Positions 18,698-28,204 are shown, counted from the stretch's first letter. The stretch: 64,000 bases of DNA from Segatella albensis DSM 11370 = JCM 12258 (GCF_000426565.1 NZ_KE384540.1:134530-198529), one strand, 5' to 3'. Made by a program: numbers and translations. The notes: generated by a model not told the origin, from the sequence alone.

Positions 18698-18705
18698 TAT
18701 CTTTG
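18698..18705 (+). promoter_or_regulatory. -7 promoter element of DUF3078 gene
   Basis: TATCTTTG, 20 bp before the start codon, back to back with the pyrG promoter. Confidence 0.65.
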
Positions 18706-18724
18706 CAAGAAAATTTTAATTTTA

Positions 18725-19987
18725 ATGAAACTTAGATTTACATTATTGCTAATACTAGCAACATTTACTTTACATATTAATGCACAGAAACGAACAAAAT
18801 TTAATGAACCGAATCTTGTCAAAGCATATACCGACAGTTTGTCTCTTCTAAGAACGCGTATTGATACTATGACGATAGATTCTTCGGATATCCGTTCCTC
18901 GGTGTTGTTCGAACCGATGACTTTTTATTCGGAACCTATTCGTCAGATGCTGCGACTTGGTGGTGATAAGGATTCTGATTCTGCTATCGTGATGATTAAT
19001 CGTACCTTGATGAATGTTTATTTGAATCGTCCTGATCTTGTAAGATATACTGAGAAAACGCTTATCGCTAGAAGTAAAACTCCTGATGCTTTAAATCCAA
19101 AGGAACAGAAATCACATCCTGACATCATCGATATGGTGGCACCTCGTACGCAGGATGCTGATGTGATGCCGATGGATTTGTTGGTTCAAAAACCTAATTT
19201 CTGGACAATCGGGGGTGACTATTATCTGCAGTTTATGCAGAACTATGTATCCGCTAACTGGTATAAGGGTGGCCAGAGTAACTATTCTATGCTGGGAAAT
19301 CTTACATTAGAGGCCAACTATAATAATAAGCAGAAATTTAAATGGGATAACAAGTTGGAGATGCGTCTGGGTATGCAGACAGCTTCGGGTGATAGTATTC
19401 ATAAACTTACGACGACGGAGGATTTGCTCCGCTATACGGGAAAGGTTGGCTTGCAGGCGTCGAAGCATTGGTATTATACTTTACAGGTGATTGCTAGTAC
19501 TCAGTTTACACGTACTTATAAGAGTAATGATCCTTTTGTGTATGCTTCGTTCTTGTCGCCGTTTAAGATGAATGCTTCTCTTGGTATGGACCGCTCTGTT
19601 TCGTTGTTCAATAAGCGACTTACGGGTAATATTCACCTCGCTCCTTTTGCTTTGGATTATGTTCATGTGAATAGGCTTGAACTGGCAACGCGCAATGGTA
19701 TCGATGAGGGAAAACATAATTCTTGGGACTATGGTTCGGAATTTACTGTTGACCTGTCTTGGAAGTTTTCCGATATGGTATCACTAAAGACACGTGCCTA
19801 TGGTTATACCACTTATAAGCGAACAGAAATGGAATGGGAAAATACCTTTACATTTCAGTTTACTAAGTATATCTCTTCGAAACTTTTCGTATATCCTCGA
19901 TTTAATGATAAATCAACACGAGATGAGCATTATGGATATTTCCAGTTGAAAGAATATCTTAGTGTTGGATTCTCTTATTCTTTCTGA
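18725..19987 (+). CDS. DUF3078 family outer membrane-type protein
   Basis: 420 residues with a signal peptide (cleavage after HINA, near residue 20). The second half has the alternating aromatic and polar pattern of beta-barrel strands (YYLQFMQNYVSANWYKGGQS, KFKWDNKLEMRLGMQ) and ends in Phe (GFSYSF), as outer membrane proteins often do. I recognise the DUF3078 motif around SANWYKGGQSNYS. The function is not known; an outer membrane location is inferred. It is divergent from pyrG and is followed by a bidirectional terminator shared with the porin gene. Confidence 0.8.
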   Translation: MKLRFTLLLILATFTLHINAQKRTKFNEPNLVKAYTDSLSLLRTRIDTMTIDSSDIRSSVLFEPMTFYSEPIRQMLRLGGDKDSDSAIVMINRTLMNVYLNRPDLVRYTEKTLIARSKTPDALNPKEQKSHPDIIDMVAPRTQDADVMPMDLLVQKPNFWTIGGDYYLQFMQNYVSANWYKGGQSNYSMLGNLTLEANYNNKQKFKWDNKLEMRLGMQTASGDSIHKLTTTEDLLRYTGKVGLQASKHWYYTLQVIASTQFTRTYKSNDPFVYASFLSPFKMNASLGMDRSVSLFNKRLTGNIHLAPFALDYVHVNRLELATRNGIDEGKHNSWDYGSEFTVDLSWKFSDMVSLKTRAYGYTTYKRTEMEWENTFTFQFTKYISSKLFVYPRFNDKSTRDEHYGYFQLKEYLSVGFSYSF

Positions 19988-20030
19988 TAGAGAGGAGAAT
20001 TTGTGTTGTTAGAATGTTAGATGAAATAAA

Positions 20031-20070
20031 TTAAGCCTGCATGCAGAGTAAACTCAGTATGCAGGCTTAA
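20031..20070. terminator. Bidirectional hairpin terminator
   Basis: A perfect 12-bp stem TTAAGCCTGCAT / ATGCAGGCTTAA between two converging genes (DUF3078 protein and porin). Confidence 0.8.
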
Positions 20071-20089
20071 TTGTTATATACCTAATGAT

Positions 20090-21232
20090 TTAGAACTTGA
20101 ATCCTAATTCTATATCAATAACATCAGAGTTAGGTTCTGTAGCTAGAGCAGAACGGTCGTGGATGTGTGCATATTCTCCGCTGATCTTTAGGTTCTTAGA
20201 GAGCATGTAGTCGAGACCGAATTCGTATTGAGTTTTCTGTGTAGCACGAGTGGCGTCAGACTCATACATATCGTATCTTACTTTAGCGTGGAATTTGTCT
20301 TTGATGATAGGGGCAATGACGAGTGCATAGATACCTTGTGCCTTGTTACCCTTTGTGCCAAGGTTGCAGTCGGTTGATGTGTCATCATTGGCATTGACCA
20401 AACTTTTAGCAAAAGCATTACCCGTAGAGTGAGCATATTCAGTACGGAAGGTCCAGTCGTTTACCAGATATTCTGCAGAGAAAGCATAACGGTGTTGCTG
20501 GAGCTTACGGATCTTTGCCTTACTACTTTTGTCAACCTTTGGATTTGGATTCTCGCCATCTGTCCAGAACCCCTTACGAGCGTAAGAACCAGTCCAACCG
20601 AATGCACCAAGTCGCATACCTTTTACAGGCATTACCCAGAAACCACCGATAAGGTTCTTCTGCTGGTCTATATCTTTGACGTTGATACCTTGTCCGTTGA
20701 AAACGCCAACTTGATAGTGTAAAAGGTTGCGGCCATTTGCGTTCTTAAGGAAATCACCTTGAGCTTGAATACCAATGTCACGGCCATTGCTACTATGGGT
20801 ACCTGCACGATCTGAAAAACCTGCCAAAGCCTGTACGACTTGTCCGTATCCCATAAAACCTTGGTCGATAGGGTTCATAGGGTTCTCGTATGTGAATGGG
20901 TTCTTGAATTGACCGAGTTTAACGCGGAAGTAATCGTATTTTTGCCACTCTATGAACATGTCGACAACCTTAGGCGATGACCCGAGGGTTGATGTGTTTC
21001 CGTTGAATTGAATTTGAGCCTTCCAATACCAATCACCCATAATTCGTCCATCTAAAGAGAAACGGGCGATACGAAGGTTGAAGGAATTACTGTTTGCCTC
21101 GTCCTTGAATGTAGCGGTATACTGCCCAATGCCGTAACCTGATAATTTTACATGATTAACCCAAGGAGTTTTTTGTGCGCTTGCTGTACCTATAGAAGTT
21201 GCCAACAGCGCTATGAGTAGTCCTTTTTTCAT
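20090..21232 (-). CDS. OprO/OprP-like porin
   Basis: 380 residues: signal peptide (MKKGLLIALLATSIGTASAQ), then a beta-barrel of the phosphate-selective porin O/P family. The family pattern is seen early in the mature protein (KLSGYGIGQYTATFKDEANS, RIARFSLDGRIMGDWYWKAQ) and in VKLGQFKNPFTYENP. The C-terminus ends in an aromatic residue (DIELGFKF). It should form a substrate channel in the outer membrane. Phosphate selectivity cannot be read from sequence here. It is a single gene with its own promoter 36 bp upstream. Confidence 0.85.
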   Translation of the reverse strand: MKKGLLIALLATSIGTASAQKTPWVNHVKLSGYGIGQYTATFKDEANSNSFNLRIARFSLDGRIMGDWYWKAQIQFNGNTSTLGSSPKVVDMFIEWQKYDYFRVKLGQFKNPFTYENPMNPIDQGFMGYGQVVQALAGFSDRAGTHSSNGRDIGIQAQGDFLKNANGRNLLHYQVGVFNGQGINVKDIDQQKNLIGGFWVMPVKGMRLGAFGWTGSYARKGFWTDGENPNPKVDKSSKAKIRKLQQHRYAFSAEYLVNDWTFRTEYAHSTGNAFAKSLVNANDDTSTDCNLGTKGNKAQGIYALVIAPIIKDKFHAKVRYDMYESDATRATQKTQYEFGLDYMLSKNLKISGEYAHIHDRSALATEPNSDVIDIELGFKF

Positions 21233-21267
21233 AAATAGTAATTTTGTTATTAGTTGTTATGTGAGTG

Positions 21268-21275
21268 CAAATATA
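21268..21275 (-). promoter_or_regulatory. -7 promoter element of porin gene
   Basis: TATATTTG on the minus strand, 36 bp before the porin start. Confidence 0.6.
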
Positions 21276-21311
21276 TGTTATTTACGTGAATATTCAAAAA
21301 AAAATATCAAC

Positions 21312-21345
21312 AAAAAATGGCAAAAGTTTTTAGCTCTTGCCATTA
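21312..21345 (-). terminator. Hairpin terminator after rlmD
   Basis: On the minus strand the stem AATGGCAAGAG / CTTTTGCCATT is followed by a T run. It lies just after the rlmD stop codon and before the porin promoter. Confidence 0.7.
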
Positions 21346-21360
21346 TGATTGTAATAAATA

Positions 21361-22797
21361 TTATCTTCTAATCAATTGAACGACGTTCTCGACGTGTGGG
21401 GTATGTGGGAACATATCGACAGGTTGTACCTGTGCTACCTTGTAATCAGCGTCGAGTAATGCCAGATCTCTTGCCTGTGTCGCAGGGTTACAACTTACGT
21501 AGACAATTCGTTTTGGCGCTGCATTCAGAATCACATTTACAACGTCTGGATGCATACCGGCACGAGGAGGGTCTGTGATAATTGTATCTGGACGTCCATG
21601 TTGACGAATAAAGTCATCGGTAAGGATGTCCTTCATATCTCCTGCATAGAATTCTGTATTGTTGATGTTATTGATGTTGCTATTTACTTTCGCATCTTCA
21701 ATAGCTTCTGGTACATATTCGATACCAATGACATGTTTTGCCTGATGAGCGACAAAGTTGGCAATTGTACCGGTACCTGTGTATAGGTCGTATACTAGTT
21801 CGTTTCCTGTAAGCTCCGCAAAGTTACGGGCTACGCTGTAAAGGTGATATGCCTGCTCTGTATTGGTTTGATAGAAACTCTTAGGGCCTACCTTGAATTT
21901 CAGATCTTCCATGGTTTCATAGATGAAGTCTGTTCCCTTGTATGTAATCAAATCAAGATCATTGAAGGTATCGTTGCCTTTCTGGTTATTTACATATATA
22001 AGAGATGTAATCTGAGGGAATGTGTCTGCAATATGTTGTAACAACAACTGGGCACGCTCTTCGTCACCTTCTTCGTCGTAATGGAATTGAACGATCAGCA
22101 TCCATTCGCCAGTATTGCTGTTTCGGAAGACTAGGTCGCGCAATAGACCATGCTGTTCACGAATGTCGAAGAATGTCAATTGATTTGCTACGGCAAAGTC
22201 ATAGATGTCGTTGCGAATCTTGTTGCATAGATCATCCATCAAGTGACATTTTGAAACCTGATATATCTTGTCGAAAGCACCATTGATATGGAAGCCGATA
22301 GCACCGGAAGCTAAATGACCTGGCTCGCCTTCTTTGCGAGGAGGAAGTTTCTCGAGTTCTTCCTTGGTGTACCATCGCTTATTAGAACAACCGAATTCTA
22401 TCTTGTTTCTATATTCGCTAGTCTTAACGCTGCCCATGATAGGGTGGAACTCAGGAAGTTCAACCTTGCCAATTCTACTTAGTTGGTCGAAGACTTGCTG
22501 TTGTTTCGCCTTTAATTGCTCTTCGTAAGGAAGATTCTGCCACTTACAGCCACCGCAGAATCCGAAGTGTTCACACATTGGTGTCGCGCGTACCTTACTA
22601 TATTGTATGAATCGTACAACCCTTCCTTCCATGAAAGAATGTTTCTTCTTGGTAATCTGAACGTCGACAACGTCACCAGGTACACAGAAAGGAACGAAAA
22701 CTACTTTCTCGTTGTAATGGAAAAGACATTTACCTTCTGCAGCAATAGCTTCGATGGTAATATTCTCCAATAAAGGCAATGGTTTCTTTCTACTCAT
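21361..22797 (-). CDS. rlmD: 23S rRNA (uracil-5-)-methyltransferase, RlmD/RumA type
   Basis: About 478 residues. The start at 22797 (MSRKKPLPLLE) is chosen because the promoter TATCTTTG lies between it and the longer candidate start at 22920. An N-terminal TRAM RNA-binding domain (about 10-65) is followed by the 4Fe-4S cysteines in CEHFGFCGGCKWQ and the SAM-binding motif DLYTGTGTIANF. The catalytic Cys is in YVSCNPATQARDLALL. Probable action: methylation of a uridine in 23S rRNA. Several paralogous specificities exist, so the exact site is inferred. Confidence 0.9.
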   Translation of the reverse strand: MSRKKPLPLLENITIEAIAAEGKCLFHYNEKVVFVPFCVPGDVVDVQITKKKHSFMEGRVVRFIQYSKVRATPMCEHFGFCGGCKWQNLPYEEQLKAKQQQVFDQLSRIGKVELPEFHPIMGSVKTSEYRNKIEFGCSNKRWYTKEELEKLPPRKEGEPGHLASGAIGFHINGAFDKIYQVSKCHLMDDLCNKIRNDIYDFAVANQLTFFDIREQHGLLRDLVFRNSNTGEWMLIVQFHYDEEGDEERAQLLLQHIADTFPQITSLIYVNNQKGNDTFNDLDLITYKGTDFIYETMEDLKFKVGPKSFYQTNTEQAYHLYSVARNFAELTGNELVYDLYTGTGTIANFVAHQAKHVIGIEYVPEAIEDAKVNSNINNINNTEFYAGDMKDILTDDFIRQHGRPDTIITDPPRAGMHPDVVNVILNAAPKRIVYVSCNPATQARDLALLDADYKVAQVQPVDMFPHTPHVENVVQLIRR

Positions 22798-22818
22798 AAT
22801 TCTTTTATATTTGGGTGC

Positions 22819-22826
22819 AAAGATAC
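22819..22826 (-). promoter_or_regulatory. -7 promoter element of rlmD
   Basis: TATCTTTG on the minus strand, 22 bp upstream of the chosen start. It rules out the longer reading frame from 22920. Confidence 0.65.
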
Positions 22827-22951
22827 GAAATATTTCCCAAAATTGCTTACTCTTGTTTCTTTTTCTATTATTGTTCGCGATAACATGTGGAAATGTAAGG
22901 TCGAGTTGGCAAAAAAGCATAGAAAAGTTTGCATATAAACTAAAAAATCCT

Positions 22952-22959
22952 TATATTTG
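22952..22959 (+). promoter_or_regulatory. -7 promoter element of ppdK
   Basis: TATATTTG with a TTTG (22928-22931) about 20 bp upstream as a -33 element. The leader to the ppdK start is roughly 70 bases. Confidence 0.7.
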
Positions 22960-23034
22960 CATAACAAAATTCGCACTTAATAAACGAAACTTAATAAAAA
23001 CATTTAATACAAAATTTAAGAATACCTATTAACT

Positions 23035-25755
23035 ATGAGTGAGAAAAGAGTTTATACCTTTGGAAACGGTAAGGCTGAAGGTCGAGCAGATATGAGAAAT
23101 CTGTTAGGTGGTAAAGGCGCTAACCTCGCTGAAATGAACCTTATTGGTGTACCTGTTCCTCCTGGTTTTACAATTACTACTGACGTATGTACTGAATATT
23201 TTGAGAAGGGTCATGATGCTGTCGTTGCTCTCCTGAAGGATGATGTGGAGAAAGCAGTAGCGCATATCGAATCTTTGATGAATTCTAAGTTCGGTGATGC
23301 GGAGAATCCTTTGCTTGTGAGTGTCCGCTCTGGTGCTCGCGCTTCTATGCCTGGTATGATGGATACTATTCTGAACCTTGGCTTGAACGATGAGGTTGCA
23401 GCAGGTATGGTAGAAAAGACTGGTAATGCTCATTTTGTGTATGATTCTTATCGCCGATTCGTTCAGATGTATGGTGATGTCGTACTTGAGATGAAACCTG
23501 AAAATAAAGAAGATATTGATCCATTTGAGGAAATCATTGAAAAGGTAAAAGCTGAACGTGGCGTAAAACTTGACAAGGATCTAAATGTTGAGGAGTTGAA
23601 GAAACTTGTGACCCTTTTCAAGGAGGCTATCAAGACTCGTACCGGTAAGGCTTTCCCTGATGATCCTATCGAGCAGCTATGGGGTGCTATCTGTGCTGTG
23701 TTCCGTAGTTGGATGAATGAGCGTGCAATCCTTTATCGTAAGATGGAAGGTATTCCTGATGAATGGGGTACTGCCGTTTCTGTGATGGCTATGGTGTTTG
23801 GTAATATGGGTGATACATCTGCTACTGGTGTATGCTTTAGTCGTGATGCAGCTACTGGAGAGAATCTATTTAATGGAGAGTATCTAGTAAATGCACAGGG
23901 TGAGGATGTTGTTGCCGGTATCCGTACTCCTCAACAGATTACAAAGATTGGTTCACAACGTTGGGCTGAGCGTGCTGGAATCTCTGAAGAGGATCGTGTT
24001 GCAAACTATCCTTCTATGGAAGAGGCTATGCCTGAAATCTATAAGCAGTTGAATGAAATTCAGGATAAACTGGAACATCATTATCATGATATGCAGGATA
24101 TGGAGTTTACTGTACAGGAAGGTAAACTTTGGTTCCTTCAGACTCGTAATGGTAAGCGTACTGGTACTGCTATGGTAAAGATTGCTATGGATCTGCTCCA
24201 TGAAGGTATGATAGATGAAAAGACTGCTATCATGCGTTGTGAACCTCAAAAACTTGATGAGTTGTTGCATCCTGTCTTTGATAAGGTAGCTTTGGCTCAA
24301 GCTAAAGTTCTTACTCAGGGTCTTCCTGCTTCTCCTGGTGCTGCATGTGGCCAAATCGTATTCCATGCTGACGATGCTGAGTCTTGGCATGATGATGGTC
24401 ATCAGGTTGTAATGGTTCGTATCGAGACAAGTCCTGAAGATCTTGCTGGTATGTCTGCTGCAGAAGGTATTCTTACTGCACGTGGAGGTATGACTTCTCA
24501 TGCTGCTGTTGTCGCTCGTGGTATGGGTAAATGCTGCGTTTCAGGTGCTGGTGGCATTAATGTTGATTATAAGAGTAAGACTGTAGAGATTGATGGTAAG
24601 GTATTCCACGAAGGTGACTATATTTCCTTGAATGGTTCTACGGGTCAAGTATATGAGGGTAAGATTCAGACTAAGGCTGCAGAACTTAGTGGTGATTTCA
24701 AGGAACTGATGGATCTTTGTGATAAGTATACAAAACTTCAGGTTCGTACAAATGCGGATACTCCACATGATGCACAGGTTGCTCGTGCCTTCGGTGCCAA
24801 GGGTATTGGTCTTACTCGTACGGAACATATGTTCTTCGATGACAAGAAGATTGTCGCTATGCGTGAAATGATCCTTGCAACAAATGCAGAGGGACGTGAG
24901 AAGGCTTTGGCAAAACTTCTTCCTTATCAGAAGGCTGACTTTAAGGGTATTCTTGAGGCAATGGATGGCTTGTCTGTGAATATCCGTCTGTTGGACCCTC
25001 CTTTGCATGAGTTTGTTCCTCATGATCTTGCAGGTCAGGAGACAATGGCTAAGGAAATGGGGGTAGACTTGAAGACTATTCAGCAGCGTGTAGCTTCTTT
25101 GGCTGAGAATAACCCTATGTTGGGCCATCGTGGTTGCCGTCTGGGTATCACTTTCCCTGAGATTACAGCAATGCAGACTCGTGCAATCTTAAGTGCTGCT
25201 TGTGAGTTGAAGAAAGAGGGCAAAGATCCTAAACCTGAGATTATGGTTCCGTTGATCGGTACTGTTGCTGAGTTCAAGCAGCAGAAGGAGATTATCGAAG
25301 CTACCGCTAAAGAGGTATTTGCGGAATATGGTGTTGAACTTGAATTCGAAATTGGTACGATGATTGAAATTCCTCGTGCTGCCCTGACTGCTGATACAAT
25401 TGCTAGTGAAGCTCAATACTTCTCTTTCGGTACTAATGACTTGACTCAGATGACATTTGGTTATAGTCGTGACGATATTGCTAGCTTCTTGCCTGTATAC
25501 CTTGATAAGAAGATCCTGAAAGTGGATCCTTTCCAGGTACTTGATCAGGAAGGTGTTGGTCAGCTCGTTAAGATGGCTGTAGAGAAAGGTCATAAGGTTC
25601 GTCCAAATCTTCGTACTGGTATTTGTGGCGAACATGGTGGTGAACCAAGTAGTGTTAAGTTCTGTGCTAAGATTGGTATGGATTATGCAAGTTGCTCACC
25701 ATTCCGTGTGCCAATCGCTCGCTTAGCCGCCGCGCAGGGCGCTTTGGAGGAATAA
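23035..25755 (+). CDS. ppdK: Pyruvate, phosphate dikinase
   Basis: 906 residues, full length. The N-terminal nucleotide-binding domain (1-340) starts with YTFGNGKAEG and contains GGKGANLAEM. The central swivelling phosphohistidine domain (about 400-520) has the catalytic His in TARGGMTSHAAVVARGMGK. The C-terminal PEP/pyruvate TIM barrel (530-906) has LTRTEHMFF and the catalytic Cys in GICGEHGGEPSS. It interconverts pyruvate, ATP and phosphate with PEP, AMP and pyrophosphate. The last 10 codons overlap the integration core of the island that follows. The present C-terminus LAAAQGALEE is therefore probably supplied by the inserted element. Confidence 0.98.
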   Translation: MSEKRVYTFGNGKAEGRADMRNLLGGKGANLAEMNLIGVPVPPGFTITTDVCTEYFEKGHDAVVALLKDDVEKAVAHIESLMNSKFGDAENPLLVSVRSGARASMPGMMDTILNLGLNDEVAAGMVEKTGNAHFVYDSYRRFVQMYGDVVLEMKPENKEDIDPFEEIIEKVKAERGVKLDKDLNVEELKKLVTLFKEAIKTRTGKAFPDDPIEQLWGAICAVFRSWMNERAILYRKMEGIPDEWGTAVSVMAMVFGNMGDTSATGVCFSRDAATGENLFNGEYLVNAQGEDVVAGIRTPQQITKIGSQRWAERAGISEEDRVANYPSMEEAMPEIYKQLNEIQDKLEHHYHDMQDMEFTVQEGKLWFLQTRNGKRTGTAMVKIAMDLLHEGMIDEKTAIMRCEPQKLDELLHPVFDKVALAQAKVLTQGLPASPGAACGQIVFHADDAESWHDDGHQVVMVRIETSPEDLAGMSAAEGILTARGGMTSHAAVVARGMGKCCVSGAGGINVDYKSKTVEIDGKVFHEGDYISLNGSTGQVYEGKIQTKAAELSGDFKELMDLCDKYTKLQVRTNADTPHDAQVARAFGAKGIGLTRTEHMFFDDKKIVAMREMILATNAEGREKALAKLLPYQKADFKGILEAMDGLSVNIRLLDPPLHEFVPHDLAGQETMAKEMGVDLKTIQQRVASLAENNPMLGHRGCRLGITFPEITAMQTRAILSAACELKKEGKDPKPEIMVPLIGTVAEFKQQKEIIEATAKEVFAEYGVELEFEIGTMIEIPRAALTADTIASEAQYFSFGTNDLTQMTFGYSRDDIASFLPVYLDKKILKVDPFQVLDQEGVGQLVKMAVEKGHKVRPNLRTGICGEHGGEPSSVKFCAKIGMDYASCSPFRVPIARLAAAQGALEE
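25723..25738 (+). other. Attachment core A (within ppdK)
   Basis: TTAGCCGCCGCGCAGG, coding for the L-A-A-A-Q part of the PPDK C-terminus. It is identical to cores B and C, and two bases differ from D. Confidence 0.8.
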
Positions 25756-25780
25756 GATAACGTAAAATAGAACTTTAACT

Positions 25781-25824
25781 AATTGGGGTAAGTCTTTAAT
25801 TATAAAAGATTTACCCCAATTTTA
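25781..25824 (+). terminator. Terminator after ppdK (tail A)
   Basis: A 17-bp stem with one mismatched or wobble position (AATTGGGGTAAGTCTTT and its partner), a 6-base loop, then TTT-rich sequence. Confidence 0.85.
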
Positions 25825-25856
25825 TTTGTTTTTCAAAATTTCCTGTATTTGGCAAA

Positions 25857-25935
25857 AAAGTGCAGAAAATCAACATTTGTTTAACACATTCTGCACGTGT
25901 TTTACGCAAAATGTGCTTGTTTATTCTGTGTGCCA
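25857..25935. other. Left-end arm-type repeats of element 1
   Basis: Between ppdK and the integrase there are three copies of a TTCTG(C/T) motif: GTGCAGAA (inverted), CACATTCTGCACGTG, and ATTCTGTGTG. Related motifs recur at the right end of each element, which fits arm-type integrase binding sites. The role is inferred. Confidence 0.5.
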
Positions 25936-26011
25936 ATAGGTAAAAGAATACTGCCGTTTATCTGTTTTTGTTATTATATATTATAAGGTTTAACTTTAAT
26001 AAAACAGATTT

Positions 26012-27475
26012 ATGGCATTTTTCAAAGCAAAGGTATTACGTCAAAGAAAGGACGGAATGTATGTGGTATACATACGAGTTACACAAAACCGCAAAAGTCA
26101 ATACATCAGGACTTCATGGATTGTTGATGACATGGGACTGAGCAAGGACAAACAAGATGTAATTGATCCTTTTGTAGCGGAACAGACTTCCAAAGTTATT
26201 GCTAGATACTACAGCATCCTGAATAGAATTGACACGCAGAACTGGACGGTTAAGGAAATTGTGGACTATATTCAGAAAGGGAAAGATGGTATATCGTTCT
26301 CAATGTACGCTCGTAAGCATATAGAGAAGATGAAAGCTAGAGGTCAGGAAAGGACTTCACGTGATTACAAGTGGGCTCTTTATAGCTTGGAAAAGTATGC
26401 GGGAAATAATGAGGTCATGTTTTCCCAATTGACATACTCATTCCTTTCCCGATGGATAGACTCTCTTTCTCAGACGGCAAGGTCTAAAAACAAATACCCA
26501 ATCAACATCAGACAGATTCACAAAGCTGCTATGTTGGAATGCAACGATGAGGAAAGAGGTATTCAGTTAATCACAAACCCTTGGCCAAAGATTTCAATAC
26601 CCAAAGAAGATACGCCACACAAAAGAGCGATAAGCCCCAATATGCTTCGCAGGTTCTTTGCCGTCGTTCCAGACTTCAGCAGATTTACGCATCCGCTCCA
26701 GGAACTTGGTCAGGATGTTGCGTTGATAAGTTTCTGCATGTGTGGTATCAATAGCATTGATTTATTCTTTGCGAAAAAGAGTCAGTATCACAATGGCATT
26801 TTCCACTATAACAGAAGAAAAACAAGTAAATCCCGTTCCGATAATGCATACTTTGAGATAAGGGTGCCACAATTTATAAAGCCCACATTCGAAAAATACA
26901 TGTCCAAAAACATGGAATCTCCCTGGCTGTTTGACTTTCAAGACCGCCTAAGCACATCAGACTCATTCAATGCCAATGTGAATGCTGGCATTAGTCAAAT
27001 CTGCAAGAAAGTCTCGCCAGACTTCCATGCCAGCCTGTATTCCTTCCGTCATTCATGGGCAACGATAGCACAGAACGGATGCGGTGCGTCCCTTGGTGAC
27101 GTTGATTTTGCACTCAATCACTCAACCTACAAGATGGCAAGAGTATATACAAAGATAGATTACTCGCCGGCATGGGAATTGAATGAGAAAGTCATAGACT
27201 ATATTTTCTTCAGCAATGAAGATATAGACAATCATGAAGATTCCGGTAAATCCTTTGAGAGGATGTCAAAGTACAATCTTATTCGCGGAGAGGCATTCAT
27301 CGGCGGTGAGTGTATATCAGTAATTGAAGACTCGGGATTCACAAATGTTGAACATGTCATAACAGAATTACTTTTGTCTTTGTCAGATGATATACCGCGT
27401 CCAATCAAGGTTCAAATAAAGATTACAAATCTTGACAAGAGGCAAATTCAATTGTATCAGAGGACAATACGATAA
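26012..27475 (+). CDS. Integrase of element 1 (IntDOT-like tyrosine recombinase with C-terminal extension)
   Basis: 487 residues. The arm-binding domain is about 1-60, the SAM-like core-binding domain about 95-190 and the catalytic domain 210-395. The Arg I position reads CGINSID, so arginine is absent as in IntDOT. The box II region is YSFRHSWAT, the later His is in LNHSTYKMA, and the nucleophile Tyr is in ARVYTKI. After the catalytic domain about 90 further residues follow, starting near NEKVIDYIFF. These include the segment MSKYNLIRGEAFIGGECIS, which is repeated as a fragment at 41.5 kb. It sits 257 bp downstream of ppdK and is the likely enzyme for insertion at the ppdK tail. Confidence 0.9.
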   Translation: MAFFKAKVLRQRKDGMYVVYIRVTQNRKSQYIRTSWIVDDMGLSKDKQDVIDPFVAEQTSKVIARYYSILNRIDTQNWTVKEIVDYIQKGKDGISFSMYARKHIEKMKARGQERTSRDYKWALYSLEKYAGNNEVMFSQLTYSFLSRWIDSLSQTARSKNKYPINIRQIHKAAMLECNDEERGIQLITNPWPKISIPKEDTPHKRAISPNMLRRFFAVVPDFSRFTHPLQELGQDVALISFCMCGINSIDLFFAKKSQYHNGIFHYNRRKTSKSRSDNAYFEIRVPQFIKPTFEKYMSKNMESPWLFDFQDRLSTSDSFNANVNAGISQICKKVSPDFHASLYSFRHSWATIAQNGCGASLGDVDFALNHSTYKMARVYTKIDYSPAWELNEKVIDYIFFSNEDIDNHEDSGKSFERMSKYNLIRGEAFIGGECISVIEDSGFTNVEHVITELLLSLSDDIPRPIKVQIKITNLDKRQIQLYQRTIR

Positions 27476-27515
27476 CATATGTGCTAAATAAACTGCAAAC
27501 AAATAAGATCTCGTA

Positions 27516-27593
27516 TTATTTCGGTTGAAGACTCAGACGGTACTCGCTGGGCGACTTGCCGAGGTGCTTGGTACAACTAAGTAAATACTGTTC
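27516..27593 (-). pseudogene. AraC-family regulator, 3' remnant
   Basis: The minus strand encodes CTKHLGKSPSEYRLSLQPK followed by a stop. This nearly matches the C-terminus of the AraC fragment at 45662-46003 (CTKHLGQSPSEYRLSLQPK). Only about 25 codons remain, ending beside the integrase. The rest of 27476-27841 holds a terminator-like hairpin and no other gene. Confidence 0.7.
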
Positions 27594-27685
27594 GTATATC
27601 GTTGTAGGCAATAGAGACTTATAATACCATTTTGTACAAACTGTCCACAATCAGAAAGCATCGTGGAAGTTTTGTACGGTTATGT

Positions 27686-27722
27686 AAACTCGGCAACAAA
27701 TCGCATTTGCTGCCGAGTTTAT
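27686..27722. terminator. Hairpin terminator
   Basis: A 10-bp stem AAACTCGGCA / TGCCGAGTTT with a 15-base loop, between the AraC remnant and hxlR. Confidence 0.65.
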
Positions 27723-27841
27723 ATTTGTGAAATTAGTTTCTACTGTTTGATATAAGGTTTACTCAATCAAAAAGAAAGAGAGTCCAAATTCCAGAAGCGG
27801 AAAAAGGACTCCTTTAATTCTAAATGATAAAAACCTCGTCC

Positions 27842-28204
27842 TTATAGATCACCCTCATCTCTAACTATATTCTCGAAGTTTTGGGTGGCCCATTCCATCA
27901 AACCGATGACATGGGGCATGAGGCTTTGGCCCAATTCAGTAATGGAGTATTCAACCCGTGGAGGAACCTCTGGATATACTTGACGAGCTACAAGACCTAT
28001 CTGTTCCAGACGTTTCAGCGTTTGTGATAACATTTTCTGCGAGCAGTCCGACATGTCACGCCCCAGATCGTTGAAACGCATGGTGCCACGCTCGTTGAGA
28101 TGATATAGCACCAACAGCGACCACTTGTCTCCAAACTTTTCTATTACGTTGCGTATGGGGCACGCTTTGTATTTCTCGTCTATTGCTCGATTTATCTTAC
28201 GCAT
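27842..28204 (-). CDS. HxlR-family transcriptional regulator
   Basis: About 120 residues, the usual length. The start at 28204 (MRKINRAIDEKYKACPIRNV) is chosen because a TACCTTTG promoter lies between it and the longer candidate at 28312. The HxlR hallmark Cys sits in ACPIRNV, and the winged helix spans KWSLLVLYHL to RVEYSITELG. Members such as YodB and QorR respond to thiol-reactive stress through this N-terminal Cys. Divergent from the cupin-to-sirtuin operon, with a palindromic operator-like site in between, so it probably controls that operon. Confidence 0.9.
   Translation of the reverse strand: MRKINRAIDEKYKACPIRNVIEKFGDKWSLLVLYHLNERGTMRFNDLGRDMSDCSQKMLSQTLKRLEQIGLVARQVYPEVPPRVEYSITELGQSLMPHVIGLMEWATQNFENIVRDEGDL

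Noticed and set aside
25723..25738. tRNA gene as integration target
   Set aside because: The core lies in ppdK codons and no cloverleaf was found near any of the four copies.
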